A stretch of DNA of 64,000 nt, taken from positions 87,350 through 151,349 of the forward strand of contig NZ_JAIOKB010000010.1 in assembly GCF_019898765.1 (NCBI RefSeq), read 5' to 3'. The stretch is from Sphingomonas yunnanensis. Lineage in GTDB: Bacteria > Pseudomonadota > Alphaproteobacteria > Sphingomonadales > Sphingomonadaceae. Positions 48,286 through 57,517 of this stretch are shown one piece after another. The position numbers and the translations under genes were made by a program. How positions within the stretch are numbered: position 1 is the first letter of the stretch; each line of letters begins with the position of its first letter. The notes under the pieces are model-generated. The model saw only the letters and a program-made list of their open reading frames with translations. It was not told the DNA's origin and made no database searches.

Positions 48286-49410
48286 ATGTCCATTCGTCCG
48301 TGGCGCGACATCACGCGTCGAGAGAGCCGCCAGATCATGGTCGGCAACGTCCCCGTCGGCGGCGGTGCGCCGGTCACCGTGCAGACGATGACCAACACGC
48401 CGACGGAGGACGTGCGCGCCACGGTCGACCAGATCCGTCGCTGCGAGGACGCCGGCGCCGACATCGTCCGCGTCAGCTGCCCCGACGTCGCCTCGACCAC
48501 CGCGCTGCGTCAGATCGTGCGCGCCGCCACGGTGCCGATCGTCGCGGACATCCACTTCCACTACAAGCGCGCGCTCGAGGCGGCGGACGCGGGCGCGGCG
48601 TGCCTGCGGATCAACCCGGGCAATATCGGCTCGTCCGAGCGTGTGGCCGAGGTGGTGCGCGCCGCCAAGGCCAACGGCTGCGCGATCCGCATCGGCGTCA
48701 ACGCTGGCAGCCTCGAGAAGGACCTGCTCGAGAAATATGGCGAGCCCTGCCCCGAGGCGCTGGTCGAGAGCGCGCTCGATCATATCAAGCTGCTCCAGGA
48801 CCATGACTTCCACGAATACAAGGTGGCGGTGAAAGCGTCCGACGTGTTCCTCGCGGTCGCGGCCTATCAGCAGCTGGCCGACGCGGTCGACTGCCCGCTC
48901 CATCTCGGCATCACCGAGGCGGGCGGGCTTATCGGCGGGACGGTGAAGTCGTCGATCGGCATGGGCTCGCTGCTATGGTTCGGCATCGGCGACACGATCC
49001 GCGTCTCGCTCTCGGCCGAGCCCGAGGAAGAGGTGCGCGTCGGCTTCGAGATCCTCAAAGCGCTCGGCATCCGCAACCGAGGTGTGCGCGTGGTCAGCTG
49101 CCCGAGCTGCGCGCGCCAGGGCTTCGACGTTATCCGCACGGTGCAGACGCTGGAGGAGCGGCTCCAGCATATCCGCACGCCGATGTCGCTGAGCGTGCTC
49201 GGCTGCGTCGTCAACGGTCCGGGCGAGGCGCGCGAGACGGACATCGGCATCACCGGCGGCGGCAACGGGCGCCACATGGTATATCTCTCGGGCGTGACCG
49301 ACCATCACGTCCAGGACGCCGACATGGTCGAGCACATCGTGCGGCTGGTCGAGGCCAAGGCCGCCGAGATCGAGGCGCGCGACGCGGCGGCGGCGCTCGC
49401 GGCGGAATAG
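48286..49410 (+). CDS. ispG: 4-hydroxy-3-methylbut-2-enyl-diphosphate synthase (flavodoxin)
   Basis: Penultimate enzyme of the MEP isoprenoid pathway, converting MEcPP to HMBPP. 374 residues: TIM-barrel N-terminus with VQTMTNTPTEDV and ADIHFHYKRAL, and the C-terminal iron-sulfur domain with the cluster cysteines in SCPSCARQG and LGCVVNGPGEA plus the nearby Glu. ATG 48286 is chosen on homology; no strong ribosome site is seen. Confidence 0.97.
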   Translation: MSIRPWRDITRRESRQIMVGNVPVGGGAPVTVQTMTNTPTEDVRATVDQIRRCEDAGADIVRVSCPDVASTTALRQIVRAATVPIVADIHFHYKRALEAADAGAACLRINPGNIGSSERVAEVVRAAKANGCAIRIGVNAGSLEKDLLEKYGEPCPEALVESALDHIKLLQDHDFHEYKVAVKASDVFLAVAAYQQLADAVDCPLHLGITEAGGLIGGTVKSSIGMGSLLWFGIGDTIRVSLSAEPEEEVRVGFEILKALGIRNRGVRVVSCPSCARQGFDVIRTVQTLEERLQHIRTPMSLSVLGCVVNGPGEARETDIGITGGGNGRHMVYLSGVTDHHVQDADMVEHIVRLVEAKAAEIEARDAAAALAAE

Positions 49411-49424
49411 GTCAGATGCTACAG

Positions 49425-49446
49425 GTCAGGTCCTGGAGGGCCTGAC
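49425..49446 (+). promoter_or_regulatory. Inverted repeat enclosing the vapB ribosome binding site
   Basis: GTCAGG (49425-49430) and CCTGAC (49441-49446) form a perfect 6-bp inverted repeat directly abutting the vapB ATG, with the Shine-Dalgarno GGAGGG inside the 10-base loop. It may be an operator for the antitoxin or an RNA hairpin controlling translation. Confidence 0.5.
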
Positions 49447-49692
49447 ATGACCTATCACGCCAAGGTGATCGCGGGCGGCAAGATCGTCATCCCGGCCGAC
49501 CTGCGTCGAGAATTAGGGATCAAGGACGGCGACACGCTGATCTTGGACAAGGACGACTCGGGCCGCCTCTCGATCATGACGTTCGAACAGTCGGTGCGGG
49601 AGTCGCAGCGGCGCGCGCGCGCAATCTTCGGCGATGAATACAGCGTCGACCAGTTCCTGCGGGAGCGTCGCGCCGACTGGGGCGAGGAATGA
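49447..49692 (+). CDS. AbrB/MazE-family antitoxin of a VapBC module
   Basis: 81 residues. The N-terminal swapped-hairpin AbrB domain (KVIAGGKIVIPADLRRELGI, about 6-25) binds DNA, and the charged C-terminal part (about 50-80) is expected to wrap around the toxin. It overlaps the PIN-domain gene by 4 bases (ATGA), the classical antitoxin-first arrangement. Confidence 0.92.
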   Translation: MTYHAKVIAGGKIVIPADLRRELGIKDGDTLILDKDDSGRLSIMTFEQSVRESQRRARAIFGDEYSVDQFLRERRADWGEE

Positions 49693-50075
49693 GGGGCGTT
49701 GTCGACGCTTCGGCCGTCATGGCATTGATGCTCGGCGAACCCGGCGCAGAGGCCGTGCTCGCGGTGGTCCGGCGAAGCCTGATGTCGGCGGTGAACGTGT
49801 CGGAATGCTGCGCCCGCGGCGTCGAGCGTCAGTCGAGCGTGAGGCAGGTGCTGGAGATCATCCGCGGCTATGATGTCGTCGTGGTGCCGTTCGATCTGGA
49901 CGACGCGCTCGCGGCGGGGCGGCCGCGGGCGTCGACACGATCGATCGGCGCCTCGCTGGGTGATCGCGCCTGCCTCGCGCTCGGACAGCGTCACCGTCTT
50001 ACGGTGTTCACCGGCGACCGGCGCCTGGCCGAGATTGATCCCGCGCTCGGCATCGACGTGCGCCTGATCCGTTGA
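49689..50075 (+). CDS. PIN-domain toxin of a VapBC module
   Basis: 128-residue ribonuclease-like toxin. The acidic quartet for magnesium is complete: Asp6 in VVDASAV, Glu39 in NVSE, Asp92 in LGDRACLALG and Asp110 in FTGDRRLA. VapC toxins cut tRNA or rRNA; the target cannot be read from sequence. Its stop overlaps the TTG of the next gene. Confidence 0.93.
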   Translation: MRGVVDASAVMALMLGEPGAEAVLAVVRRSLMSAVNVSECCARGVERQSSVRQVLEIIRGYDVVVVPFDLDDALAAGRPRASTRSIGASLGDRACLALGQRHRLTVFTGDRRLAEIDPALGIDVRLIR

Positions 50076-50974
50076 CCGCCACCCGCGCGCTCTCGCCCGC
50101 GCTCGCCTTCGCGGTGGCGGCGGCGGGGATCGGGTTGTTCTCGATCATGGACGCCTTCATGAAGGCGCTGACGCTCGCGCTCGGTGTCTACAACGCGCTG
50201 CTGTGGCGCGCGCTGCTCGCCGCGCTCCTCGGCGGCGCGGTGTGGCGGCTCGGCGGGGGACGGCGGCCGTCCGCCCGCGCGCTGCGACTGCACGTCATCC
50301 GTGGCGCGATCACCACCGCGATGGCACTGCTGTTCTTCTGGGGGCTGGCGCGGGTGCCGATGGCGCAGGCGATCGCGCTGACCTACATCGCGCCGCTGCT
50401 CGCGCTGCTGCTCGGCGCGCTCTTCCTGCACGAGCGCGTCGGCCTACGCCTCGTCGCGGCCTCGCTCGTCGCGCTCGCCGGGGTCGGCGTGATCCTCGCC
50501 GGGCACGCGCGGCTGGCGCTCGGCCATGAGGGGCCGAGCGGCGCCGCCGCGATCCTGGTCTCGGCCGTGCTCTACGCGGGAAATCTGGTGGTCGCGCGGC
50601 TGCAGAGTCAGGTCGCGGACGCGCGCGAGATCGCCTTCGTCCAGTCGGCGGTGCTCGCCGCGCTGCTCGGGCTCGCCGCGCCATGGCTGGCGACGGTGCC
50701 GCCCGTGGCGCACTGGTGGCAGATCGCGGCCGCGGCGGTGCTGGCGACGGGCTCGCTGTTCCTGCTCGGCTGGGCCTATGCGCACGGCGAGACCGGCTTC
50801 CTCGCGACCACCGAATATACGTCGTTCGTCTATGCCGCGCTGCTCGGCTGGGCCGTGTTCGGCGAGCACGTCGCGACCAGCACGCTGGCGGGCGCGGCGG
50901 TGATCGTCGGCGCCTGTCTCTACGCCGCTCGACGTCGCGCGGTGCCGCGCGGGGCGCTAGAGGGGGCGGCATGA
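50072..50974 (+). CDS. DMT-family exporter (two EamA domains)
   Basis: 300 residues with ten predicted membrane helices in two EamA repeats, including RVPMAQAIALTYIAPLLALL (about 92-111) and EYTSFVYAALLGWAVFGEH (about 249-267). Starts with TTG overlapping the toxin stop (TTGA) and ends overlapping the next start (ATGA). Probably exports a metabolite; substrate unknown. Confidence 0.88.
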   Translation: MTATRALSPALAFAVAAAGIGLFSIMDAFMKALTLALGVYNALLWRALLAALLGGAVWRLGGGRRPSARALRLHVIRGAITTAMALLFFWGLARVPMAQAIALTYIAPLLALLLGALFLHERVGLRLVAASLVALAGVGVILAGHARLALGHEGPSGAAAILVSAVLYAGNLVVARLQSQVADAREIAFVQSAVLAALLGLAAPWLATVPPVAHWWQIAAAAVLATGSLFLLGWAYAHGETGFLATTEYTSFVYAALLGWAVFGEHVATSTLAGAAVIVGACLYAARRRAVPRGALEGAA

Positions 50975-51453
50975 CGCTCTCGATCCGCCCCGCCATCCCC
51001 GCCGATGTGCCCACCATGCTGCGCTTCGTGCGCGAGCTCGCCGCCTATGAGCGCGAGCCCGACGCGGTCGGCGCGACCGAGCCGATGATGGCCGAGGCGC
51101 TGTTCGGCGGCGATCCGGCGGCCGCCGCGCTGATCGCCGAGCGCGACGGTGGGTCTGTCGGCTTCGCCCTCTACTTCTTCACGTATTCGACATGGACCGG
51201 ACGGCGCGGGCTGTGGCTCGAGGATCTCTACGTTACCCCCGAGGCGCGCGGCAGCGGGGCGGGCGCGGCGCTGCTGCGCGCGCTCGCGGGCGTGGCGCTC
51301 GACCGCGGCTGCGCGCGCTTCGAGTGGACCGTGCTCGACTGGAACACGCCCGCGATCGACTTCTACCGCGCCAAGGGGGCCGTGCCGCTCGACCAGTGGA
51401 CGACCCAGCGCGTCGAGGGCGAGGCGCTGGTGAGGCTCGCCGGGCGCGGCTGA
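50971..51453 (+). CDS. GNAT-family N-acetyltransferase
   Basis: 160 residues. The acetyl-CoA-binding segment LWLEDLYVTPEARGSGAGAA (about 83-102) is clear, as is FEWTVLDWNTPAIDFYRAKG near the C-terminus, which resembles the polyamine/thialysine acetyltransferase subgroup. The start overlaps the exporter stop. Confidence 0.92.
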   Translation: MTLSIRPAIPADVPTMLRFVRELAAYEREPDAVGATEPMMAEALFGGDPAAAALIAERDGGSVGFALYFFTYSTWTGRRGLWLEDLYVTPEARGSGAGAALLRALAGVALDRGCARFEWTVLDWNTPAIDFYRAKGAVPLDQWTTQRVEGEALVRLAGRG

Positions 51454-51454
51454 G

Positions 51455-51778
51455 ATGGCATGGCTCTGGCTGGTCGCTGGCGGGCTGTTCGAGGTGGGGT
51501 TCACTACCTGCCTGCGCGAGGTGAGCGGCTTCCGCCACCCCGGTTGGACGCTCGGCTTCCTCGTCTCGGTGGTGATGTCGATGCTGTTGCTCGAGTGGGC
51601 GGTGCGCTCGATCCCGATGGGGACCGCTTACGCGGTGTGGACCGGCATCGGCGCCCTCGGCACCGTGCTGATCGGCATCCTGTGGTACGGCGAGCCCGCC
51701 TCCCCGCTGCGCTTGCTGCTGATCCTCGGCGCGGTGTCGTGCATCGCCGGGCTCAAGCTGCGCGGATCGGGGGCGTGA
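51455..51778 (+). CDS. Small multidrug resistance protein, SugE/Gdx type
   Basis: 107 residues with four membrane helices. MAWLWLVAGGLFEVGFTTCL carries the conserved helix 1 Glu13, and SIPMGTAYAVWTGIGALGTV matches the guanidinium exporter subgroup rather than EmrE. Functions as a dual-topology homodimer. One base separates it from the acetyltransferase stop. Confidence 0.92.
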   Translation: MAWLWLVAGGLFEVGFTTCLREVSGFRHPGWTLGFLVSVVMSMLLLEWAVRSIPMGTAYAVWTGIGALGTVLIGILWYGEPASPLRLLLILGAVSCIAGLKLRGSGA

Positions 51779-52110
51779 CGGTCGACCGCGGCCTGGTCGA
51801 CTGGGTCGCGGAGGCGATGGCGCCGCTCGGGCTGGTGACGCGCCGGCGGATGATGGGCGGGGCGGCGGTGTACCTCGACGGCGTGATCTTCGCGCTCGTG
51901 ACGGGCGACGGGGCGCTGTGGTTCAAGTCGGATGCGGCGGCCGACGCCACGTGGGACGCGGCCGGGTGCGAGCGCTTCCGCTACGCACGCGCGGGGAACA
52001 CCGCCTCGATCAACTACCGGCGCGCGCCCGAGGAGGTGCACGACGACGCCGACGCGATGCGCGAATGGGCGATGCTGGGGGTGGCGGCGGGTCGACGCGC
52101 GGCGGGGTAG
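51775..52110 (+). CDS. TfoX/Sxy N-terminal-domain protein
   Basis: 111 residues with the TfoX_N fold: VTRRRMMGGAAVYLDGVIFA (about 22-41), ALWFKSD, and FRYARAGNTASINYRRAPEE. Full-length TfoX regulates competence in gammaproteobacteria, but lone N-terminal-domain proteins have no established function. GTG start overlapping the SMR stop (GTGA). Confidence 0.88.
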   Translation: MTVDRGLVDWVAEAMAPLGLVTRRRMMGGAAVYLDGVIFALVTGDGALWFKSDAAADATWDAAGCERFRYARAGNTASINYRRAPEEVHDDADAMREWAMLGVAAGRRAAG

Positions 52111-52212
52111 GGCGGTATCCGCGCGGCCGACAGACATGATCGCTCGCGTGACGCGGTCGTTATGCTGCCTCCCTGCCAGTCTACTGGTTCCCGCCGGTCT
52201 CCCTGCATCCTT

Positions 52213-52309
52213 GCCGACATCGCCGCGGAGCCGGGGATCCAGACGCGCAGGCCTTCGATAGGAGCCTCCGCGTCAGCCTTCATGGATCCGCGCCGTGCGG
52301 GGATGACGG
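52213..52309. repeat. Hyphenated palindromic repeat, family A
   Basis: TGCCGACATCGCCGCGGAGC / CCGGGGATCC on the left faces GGATCCGCGCCGTGCGGGGA on the right. Lies in the 292-base gap between the convergent TfoX-like and ppa genes; nothing else is seen there. Confidence 0.6.
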
Positions 52310-52402
52310 AGAAAGTACCGCGCGGACAGACGCGAGCCGACACAAGCGGCGGCCGCGATCGACTATTCAGCCGACGACCGCCGCCTTACTCCTCGACGCC
52401 GC

Positions 52403-52981
52403 TCAGTCGCGCCCGGGAACGTCGAAGTCGTGCGGCTCCTCGCCCTCTGCTTTCGCCTCATTGTAGCGCGCGATCGCCTCGAGCGTGATGCGGCGCGCTT
52501 CCTCGCGGCCGCCCCAGGTGCCGATGCGCACCCACTTCATCTTCTCCAGGTCCTTGTAGTGGGTGAAGAAGTGCTCGATCTGCTGGAAGACGATCTCGGG
52601 CAGATCGTCCTTCTCGCCGACGTTGGCGTAATAAGGGAAGGTCGAGTCGACCGGCACGCAGACCAGCTTCTCGTCGCCGCCGGCCTCGTCCTCGAGGTTG
52701 AGCACCGCGATCGGGCGGGCACGCACGACGCAGCCCGGGATGAACGGCGAGCGCGCCACGACGAGCGCGTCGAGCGGATCGCCGTCGGGCGAGAGCGTGT
52801 GCGGCACGAAGCCGTAATTGGCCGGGTAGCGCATCGGCGTGTGGAGGATGCGGTCGACGAACAGCGCGCCGGACGCCTTGTCGAACTCGTACTTCACGGG
52901 CTCGCCGCCGGTCGGCACCTCGATCACCACGTTGAGATCGTCGGGCGGATCCTTGCCGACGGGAATGAGATCGATACGCAT
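52403..52981 (-). CDS. ppa: Inorganic pyrophosphatase
   Basis: 192-residue family I soluble pyrophosphatase hydrolysing pyrophosphate to phosphate. EVPTGGEPVKYEFDKASGAL and the metal-binding DGDPLDALV (about 64-72) are intact. ATG 52981 (MRIDLIPVG) is behind AAGGGGAAG at the right distance; the longer frame is dismissed. Confidence 0.97.
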   Translation of the reverse strand: MRIDLIPVGKDPPDDLNVVIEVPTGGEPVKYEFDKASGALFVDRILHTPMRYPANYGFVPHTLSPDGDPLDALVVARSPFIPGCVVRARPIAVLNLEDEAGGDEKLVCVPVDSTFPYYANVGEKDDLPEIVFQQIEHFFTHYKDLEKMKWVRIGTWGGREEARRITLEAIARYNEAKAEGEEPHDFDVPGRD

Positions 52982-53016
52982 GCGCTTCCCCTTTACTAGC
53001 GGCAACGCCCCGCCGG

Positions 53017-54945
53017 TCAGCGGGGCGCTAGGAGACGATCGAGGCCACCGTCACCGGAGCCGATCTTCTGCAACCGCGGGTAGCGCAGCCCGCCATGATA
53101 GTCGAGCGCTGCACTGCGGAATCTATCCGACGCTTTAACCATGAGCTCGATCGGCGTCTTGCTGGTCTTGGCGGCGGTGATCGCGGCCTTGAGCTTGTCG
53201 GCTGAGTAAGCGTCCCCGTTCACCGCGACGATCTGGTCGCCCACGGTGAGCCCCGCGTCGAAGGCGGCGCTGCCCCAGGTGACGCCCGTGAGATTGCCCG
53301 TCGCGTCGAGCGACAGGCCGCCCGAATAGGTCAGGTTGGTGCTGTGCGCGCTCGTCTCGGCCGCCTTGAACGAGGAGGTCGGTGTCTCACTATAGGTCAG
53401 ACGATAGCCGTTGCGCGCGAATCCCTCGATCGGCGCGCCCGCGGCATGCTCGGTCAGGCGGCGCTGGAGATAACCCGCCCAATCCCACGGCACGATGTCG
53501 TTGAGCGTCTTGGCGACATCGTCGAAGGTATAGGTCAGCTCGCCCCAGTCACCGTCGCGCACGCCGAAGAAGGCGCGGGCGAAATCGTCGATCGACTTGG
53601 CGCCGCTCGACTTCTCGCGCAGCAGCGAGTCGACGTCCATCCAGACGAGCAGTCCCTCGTTGTAATAGTCCTCGCTGCGCTGCCAGCTGGTCCAGCCCTT
53701 GGGGCGGCGCGACGAGATGATCGGGTCGTTGGTGGTGTCGACCAGGTCGCGCCACTGCCGCGCCGGCTGGCTGTCGTACAGCGCCATGATCGCGGCATAT
53801 TGGTCGAGCGTGTCCTGCTTAGTCACCAGCCCCGAGCGCGCCTGGAGGACAAAGCCCCAGAATTGCGTCTGGCCCTCGTACACCCACAGCAGCGAGTCGC
53901 GCATCGGGGTCCGGAAGTCGGGCGTCCACAGGTCCGCGCCGCGGCGGAACTTGCCGTCCCAGCTATGGGTGAACTCGTGCGGCAGCAGGTTGCGGCGGCC
54001 GGGGCCGTCGTCCCACTTGGTGAAATAGCCCGGCGTCACGCCGTTCTCGCTTGAGCGGTGGTGCTCCAGCCCGATGCCGCCGAGCTGGTCGGTGATCGAC
54101 AGCAGGAACTCATAGTGATCGTAATGCTGCGCGCCGAAGGTCTTCACCGCCTGGTCGACGAGCCGCTGATGCCCCGCGATCTGGTCGGGCGTCGCGGCGA
54201 GCTCGGCGGGATCGTCGGCGAAGACGTTGAGGTTGACCTTGGGGGAGAGCGGCCAACTCTTGCCGTAGCGGCCGGCGAGGATCGGGCTGTCGACCAGCAC
54301 CTCGTAGTTGGTCGTCTCATAGGCGTAGGTCGAGCCGGTCGCCTTGGCCTTGAGCGCCCCCGCCGCGGTCCAGCCGTCGGGGTATTTGACCGTCATCTGG
54401 ATCGGGATCTGCCGGGTGAACCAGCCGGCGGGATAGAGGCTCACCGAATTGGGCTGAAGCGAGATCATCGTCGGCGTCACCGCGACGCGGCCCTGGTTGG
54501 CAGCGGTGGCGGAGATGAACTGGAACTTGGCCTCGACGTTCCGCGCGCCGGCAGGGACGTCGAGGTGGAAGGCGAAGACATCGACCGGGTCGCGCGTCCA
54601 CTCGATCCGCTTGCCGCCCGCGGTGACGATCAGGCCGGCCAGCTTCTCGATCTCGCCGCGCGGACTGTGCGCGCCGGGCAGCCACTTGGGGAAGAGCAGG
54701 ACGAGATGGCCCGGCTGCGCCACCGGGATCGTCTCGGTGACGCTGAGGATGCCGCGCGTCGTGTCGGTCGCGTCGACGTTGAGGCGGATCGTGCCAGCAT
54801 AGGGCGTGTCGCGGGGCGCGGGGATCGTGTCCTCGAACGGCACCGGCTGTGGGGCGCTATTGCCCGCGGGCACCTGCGCGGCGGCGCCGAGTGGCGCGAG
54901 GACGGTGGAGGCCAGCAGCGCGGCTGCGGCGTAGCGACGGATCAT
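53017..54945 (-). CDS. M61 family metallopeptidase (glycyl aminopeptidase type) with PDZ domain
   Basis: 642 residues. Sec signal (MIRRYAAAALLASTVLAPLG), N-terminal beta-domain, zinc site HEFTHSWDGKFRRG (about 323-336, HExxH) with the downstream WVYEGQTQFWG providing the third ligand Glu, and a C-terminal PDZ-like domain (GLTVGDQIVAVNGD, about 570-600). Periplasmic peptidase. Starts at ATG 54945; the longer frame adds nine unlikely residues. Confidence 0.92.
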   Translation of the reverse strand: MIRRYAAAALLASTVLAPLGAAAQVPAGNSAPQPVPFEDTIPAPRDTPYAGTIRLNVDATDTTRGILSVTETIPVAQPGHLVLLFPKWLPGAHSPRGEIEKLAGLIVTAGGKRIEWTRDPVDVFAFHLDVPAGARNVEAKFQFISATAANQGRVAVTPTMISLQPNSVSLYPAGWFTRQIPIQMTVKYPDGWTAAGALKAKATGSTYAYETTNYEVLVDSPILAGRYGKSWPLSPKVNLNVFADDPAELAATPDQIAGHQRLVDQAVKTFGAQHYDHYEFLLSITDQLGGIGLEHHRSSENGVTPGYFTKWDDGPGRRNLLPHEFTHSWDGKFRRGADLWTPDFRTPMRDSLLWVYEGQTQFWGFVLQARSGLVTKQDTLDQYAAIMALYDSQPARQWRDLVDTTNDPIISSRRPKGWTSWQRSEDYYNEGLLVWMDVDSLLREKSSGAKSIDDFARAFFGVRDGDWGELTYTFDDVAKTLNDIVPWDWAGYLQRRLTEHAAGAPIEGFARNGYRLTYSETPTSSFKAAETSAHSTNLTYSGGLSLDATGNLTGVTWGSAAFDAGLTVGDQIVAVNGDAYSADKLKAAITAAKTSKTPIELMVKASDRFRSAALDYHGGLRYPRLQKIGSGDGGLDRLLAPR

Positions 54946-55077
54946 GGCGGCGTCCCGATGTGCTGTTGTCACATCGGGCGTAGCGAGCGCGCGCGGCGCT
55001 CGTCCAGCCCTGGAGCAGAAAAAAGGTCAGCGAGGATGACGATTCGGGTCAGCGGGGCGCGCCGCGCCCCGCGCGGC

Positions 55078-56754
55078 TCAGATCATCCCGGCCTTCATCT
55101 GCTTGACCGCGTGGTCGGCGGCGCGCGCGGTCATCGCCATGAAGGTCAGCGACGGGTTGACGCACGACACCGACGCCATCTGCGATCCGTCGGTGACGAA
55201 CAGATTGGGCGCGTCATGCGCCTGGTTGAAGCCGTTGAGCACGGACGTGCCGGGATCACGCCCCATGCGCGCGCCGCCCATCTCGTGGATCGCCTCGCCC
55301 GGGACGTGCTTGCCGCGGCCGCCGGTGACGTTGGTCAGCCCGGCCTGGCGCAGCATCAGCTGACCCTGCTCGAGCGCGTCGTCCATCATCTTGATCTCAT
55401 TGTCGCGGAACGTCACGTCGAAGCGCAGCAGCGGGGTGCCGAAGCGATCCTTCTTGCTGAAGTTGAGCATCACGCGATTGTCGTCGTACGGCAGGCACTC
55501 GCCGAACGCGCCCATCGAGAAGCGCCACGGGCCGTACTCGCGCATGCCGTGCTTCATCCCCGCGCCGAAGCCCTCGGGCGCGGCGGCCTGGCGGAACGCC
55601 TGGCCCTGATAGCCGTAGCCGCGCTTGAACGGCAGCTCCTCGGCGACGAGGTTGCGGAAACGCGGGACATAGACGCCGCCGGGGCGCCGGCCGTACTCGA
55701 TCAGGTCGGTCATGCCCGGGATCTCGCCCGAGACGCCGACGCGGAAGATATGGTCCATCACGCCGCTGCCGAGCGCGCCGTTGGAGTGGAACCAGCTGCG
55801 CTCGCTGTCCGCGGCGCGCGAGTTGAGCAGCACGTGCATCGAGCTCATCGCCGAGGCACAGAGGAACACCATGCGCGCGTTCACTACCTCGGCCCGGCCA
55901 GTATTGGCATCGACCAGCCGAACCCCGGTGACGCGCTTGCGCTTGGGATCATATTCGAGATTGGTCGCCCAGGTGTCCGAGCGCAGCGTGAGCCGCCCGG
56001 TCGCGCGCGCCGCGGGCAGCGTCACCGCCTGGGTCGAGAAATAGGCGCCATAGCTGCAGCCGTGGCTGCACTGCGCGCGTTTCTGACAGCGCGAGCGGTT
56101 CTGCTCGGGCTTGTCCTCGGTGATGTTGCTGAGGCGCGCGTTGATCAGCTTGCGGCCGGGGAACTCGCGCTCCAGCCGCTCCTTGAGCCACACTTCCGCG
56201 ACGTTCATCGGGAAAGGCGGCATGAACTCGCTGTCGGGGAGGTAGGGCAGATTCTCCTTGCCGCCCGAGACGCCGATATACTTCTCGACATATTCGTACC
56301 ACGGCGCGACGTCGTCGTAGCGGATCGGCCAGTCGGTGCCGACGCCCTCGCGCTTGTTGGCGGAGAAGTCGGCGTCGCTCCAGCGGAAGCTCCATCGCCC
56401 CCAGGTCAGCGACTTGCCCCCCACCACCGAGGGGCGCACCCAGTTGAACTTGTTGGGCGCGTCATAGTCGTACGGGTTAAGGCGGTCGTTGATGAAGAAG
56501 GGCTGGGTGGCGGGCGAGACCCAGCCGTTGAGCGCGAAATAGTCGCGCTTGGCGAGCGCGGCGGGCATCTTGTCGCGCGCCGGCACCTCGTACGCGGGCT
56601 TGCCGTCGAACGGATAGTCCTCGCCGTGCTCGACCATGCGGCCGCGATCGACCATCAGGACGCGCAGCCCCTTCTCGGTGAGCTCCTTGGCGGCCCAGCC
56701 GCCGCTCACGCCGGAGCCGATGACGATGGCGTCGAAGCGATCTGTTGCTGCCAT
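55078..56754 (-). CDS. GMC-family oxidoreductase, large subunit of a membrane/periplasmic dehydrogenase
   Basis: 558 residues. FAD-binding DAIVIGSGVSGGWAAKELTE (about 8-27), VVGGKSLTWGRWSFRW, and the GMC C-terminal MGGARMGRDPGTSVLNGF (about 485-502) and VNPSLTFMAMTARAADH. A four-cysteine cluster is visible in RCQKRAQCSHGCSYG (about 219-233), a possible iron-sulfur site as in gluconate dehydrogenase-type large subunits. The next gene encodes the matching small subunit. No leader of its own, so it may be exported with the Tat-signal partner. Confidence 0.92.
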   Translation of the reverse strand: MAATDRFDAIVIGSGVSGGWAAKELTEKGLRVLMVDRGRMVEHGEDYPFDGKPAYEVPARDKMPAALAKRDYFALNGWVSPATQPFFINDRLNPYDYDAPNKFNWVRPSVVGGKSLTWGRWSFRWSDADFSANKREGVGTDWPIRYDDVAPWYEYVEKYIGVSGGKENLPYLPDSEFMPPFPMNVAEVWLKERLEREFPGRKLINARLSNITEDKPEQNRSRCQKRAQCSHGCSYGAYFSTQAVTLPAARATGRLTLRSDTWATNLEYDPKRKRVTGVRLVDANTGRAEVVNARMVFLCASAMSSMHVLLNSRAADSERSWFHSNGALGSGVMDHIFRVGVSGEIPGMTDLIEYGRRPGGVYVPRFRNLVAEELPFKRGYGYQGQAFRQAAAPEGFGAGMKHGMREYGPWRFSMGAFGECLPYDDNRVMLNFSKKDRFGTPLLRFDVTFRDNEIKMMDDALEQGQLMLRQAGLTNVTGGRGKHVPGEAIHEMGGARMGRDPGTSVLNGFNQAHDAPNLFVTDGSQMASVSCVNPSLTFMAMTARAADHAVKQMKAGMI

Positions 56755-56816
56755 GATGTTCAAGTCCGCGATATCGAGGGTCGGGTAGGCCGTGGCGGCG
56801 TGTGCCGCCGCGCGGC

Positions 56817-57374
56817 TCAGGACGAGAAGATGCGCTTCACCTTGGAATAGGGATACGCGCCGTCATAGTCGCCGGGCACCGGCAGATAATGCCGCTCCTG
56901 CGTGATCCCGACCTCGGAGGTGTAATAGCCCGAGATGACGAGCTGGCGGAAGGCGGTGAAGAAGGGCAGTCCGCCGGTCAGCTGGTCGTTCATCGCCAAC
57001 GTCAGCAGCGCGTCCTGCTGCGCCGCGGTCGCCTTGGCGGCGGGCACCTTGTAGTCGGCCATGCTGCGCGCGTCGATCGCGGCGAGGCCGCCGAGGATCG
57101 TGGCGCGATCGTCGTCGACCGCCCAGTCACCCATCATATGCTCGATATAGTCCGGGACGCCCGCGGCGATGGCGCCCGGGGTGTCCGTGGTGGGCAGCAC
57201 GCGCTCGCTGAGCGCGGCGACCGTGGCGCGCTGCGCGGCGGTGAAGACCGGCGCGGGCGGACCGGTGTTGATGACCGGATCGGGCTGGTAGGCGACGGCG
57301 CGGGCGAGCGGGGCGAACAGGTTCGCGCCGAAGACCGCGACCACGCCGGCGAGTGCCTGACGACGATCGATCAT
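56817..57374 (-). CDS. Gluconate 2-dehydrogenase subunit 3 family protein
   Basis: 185 residues with a Tat-like leader (MIDRRQALAGVVAVFGANLF). The mature part carries LPTTDTPGAIAAGVPDYIEH (about 61-80) and FFTAFRQLVISGYYTSEVG, the small-subunit signature. It precedes the GMC gene in the operon (62 bases apart) and probably guides export of the complex. The multihaem cytochrome c subunit of the classical enzyme is not encoded nearby. Confidence 0.92.
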   Translation of the reverse strand: MIDRRQALAGVVAVFGANLFAPLARAVAYQPDPVINTGPPAPVFTAAQRATVAALSERVLPTTDTPGAIAAGVPDYIEHMMGDWAVDDDRATILGGLAAIDARSMADYKVPAAKATAAQQDALLTLAMNDQLTGGLPFFTAFRQLVISGYYTSEVGITQERHYLPVPGDYDGAYPYSKVKRIFSS

Positions 57375-57517
57375 GCGCGCGCCCCGAGCGCGCGGCGTCC
57401 ATGAGTGACGCGCATATCCTCTCCCACCCCATCAGGTTGTTGAAGCGGATGTTTCCACGTCGCGACGCCGTCGTCAATGCGGTAACGGTAGCGGTACCAC
57501 CTTCCGCTCGGTGCGGC

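Noticed and set aside
54058..56850. 930-codon plus-strand frame over the M61 peptidase and GMC genes
   Set aside because: Composition is that of a reverse shadow and both minus-strand genes have full catalytic motifs.
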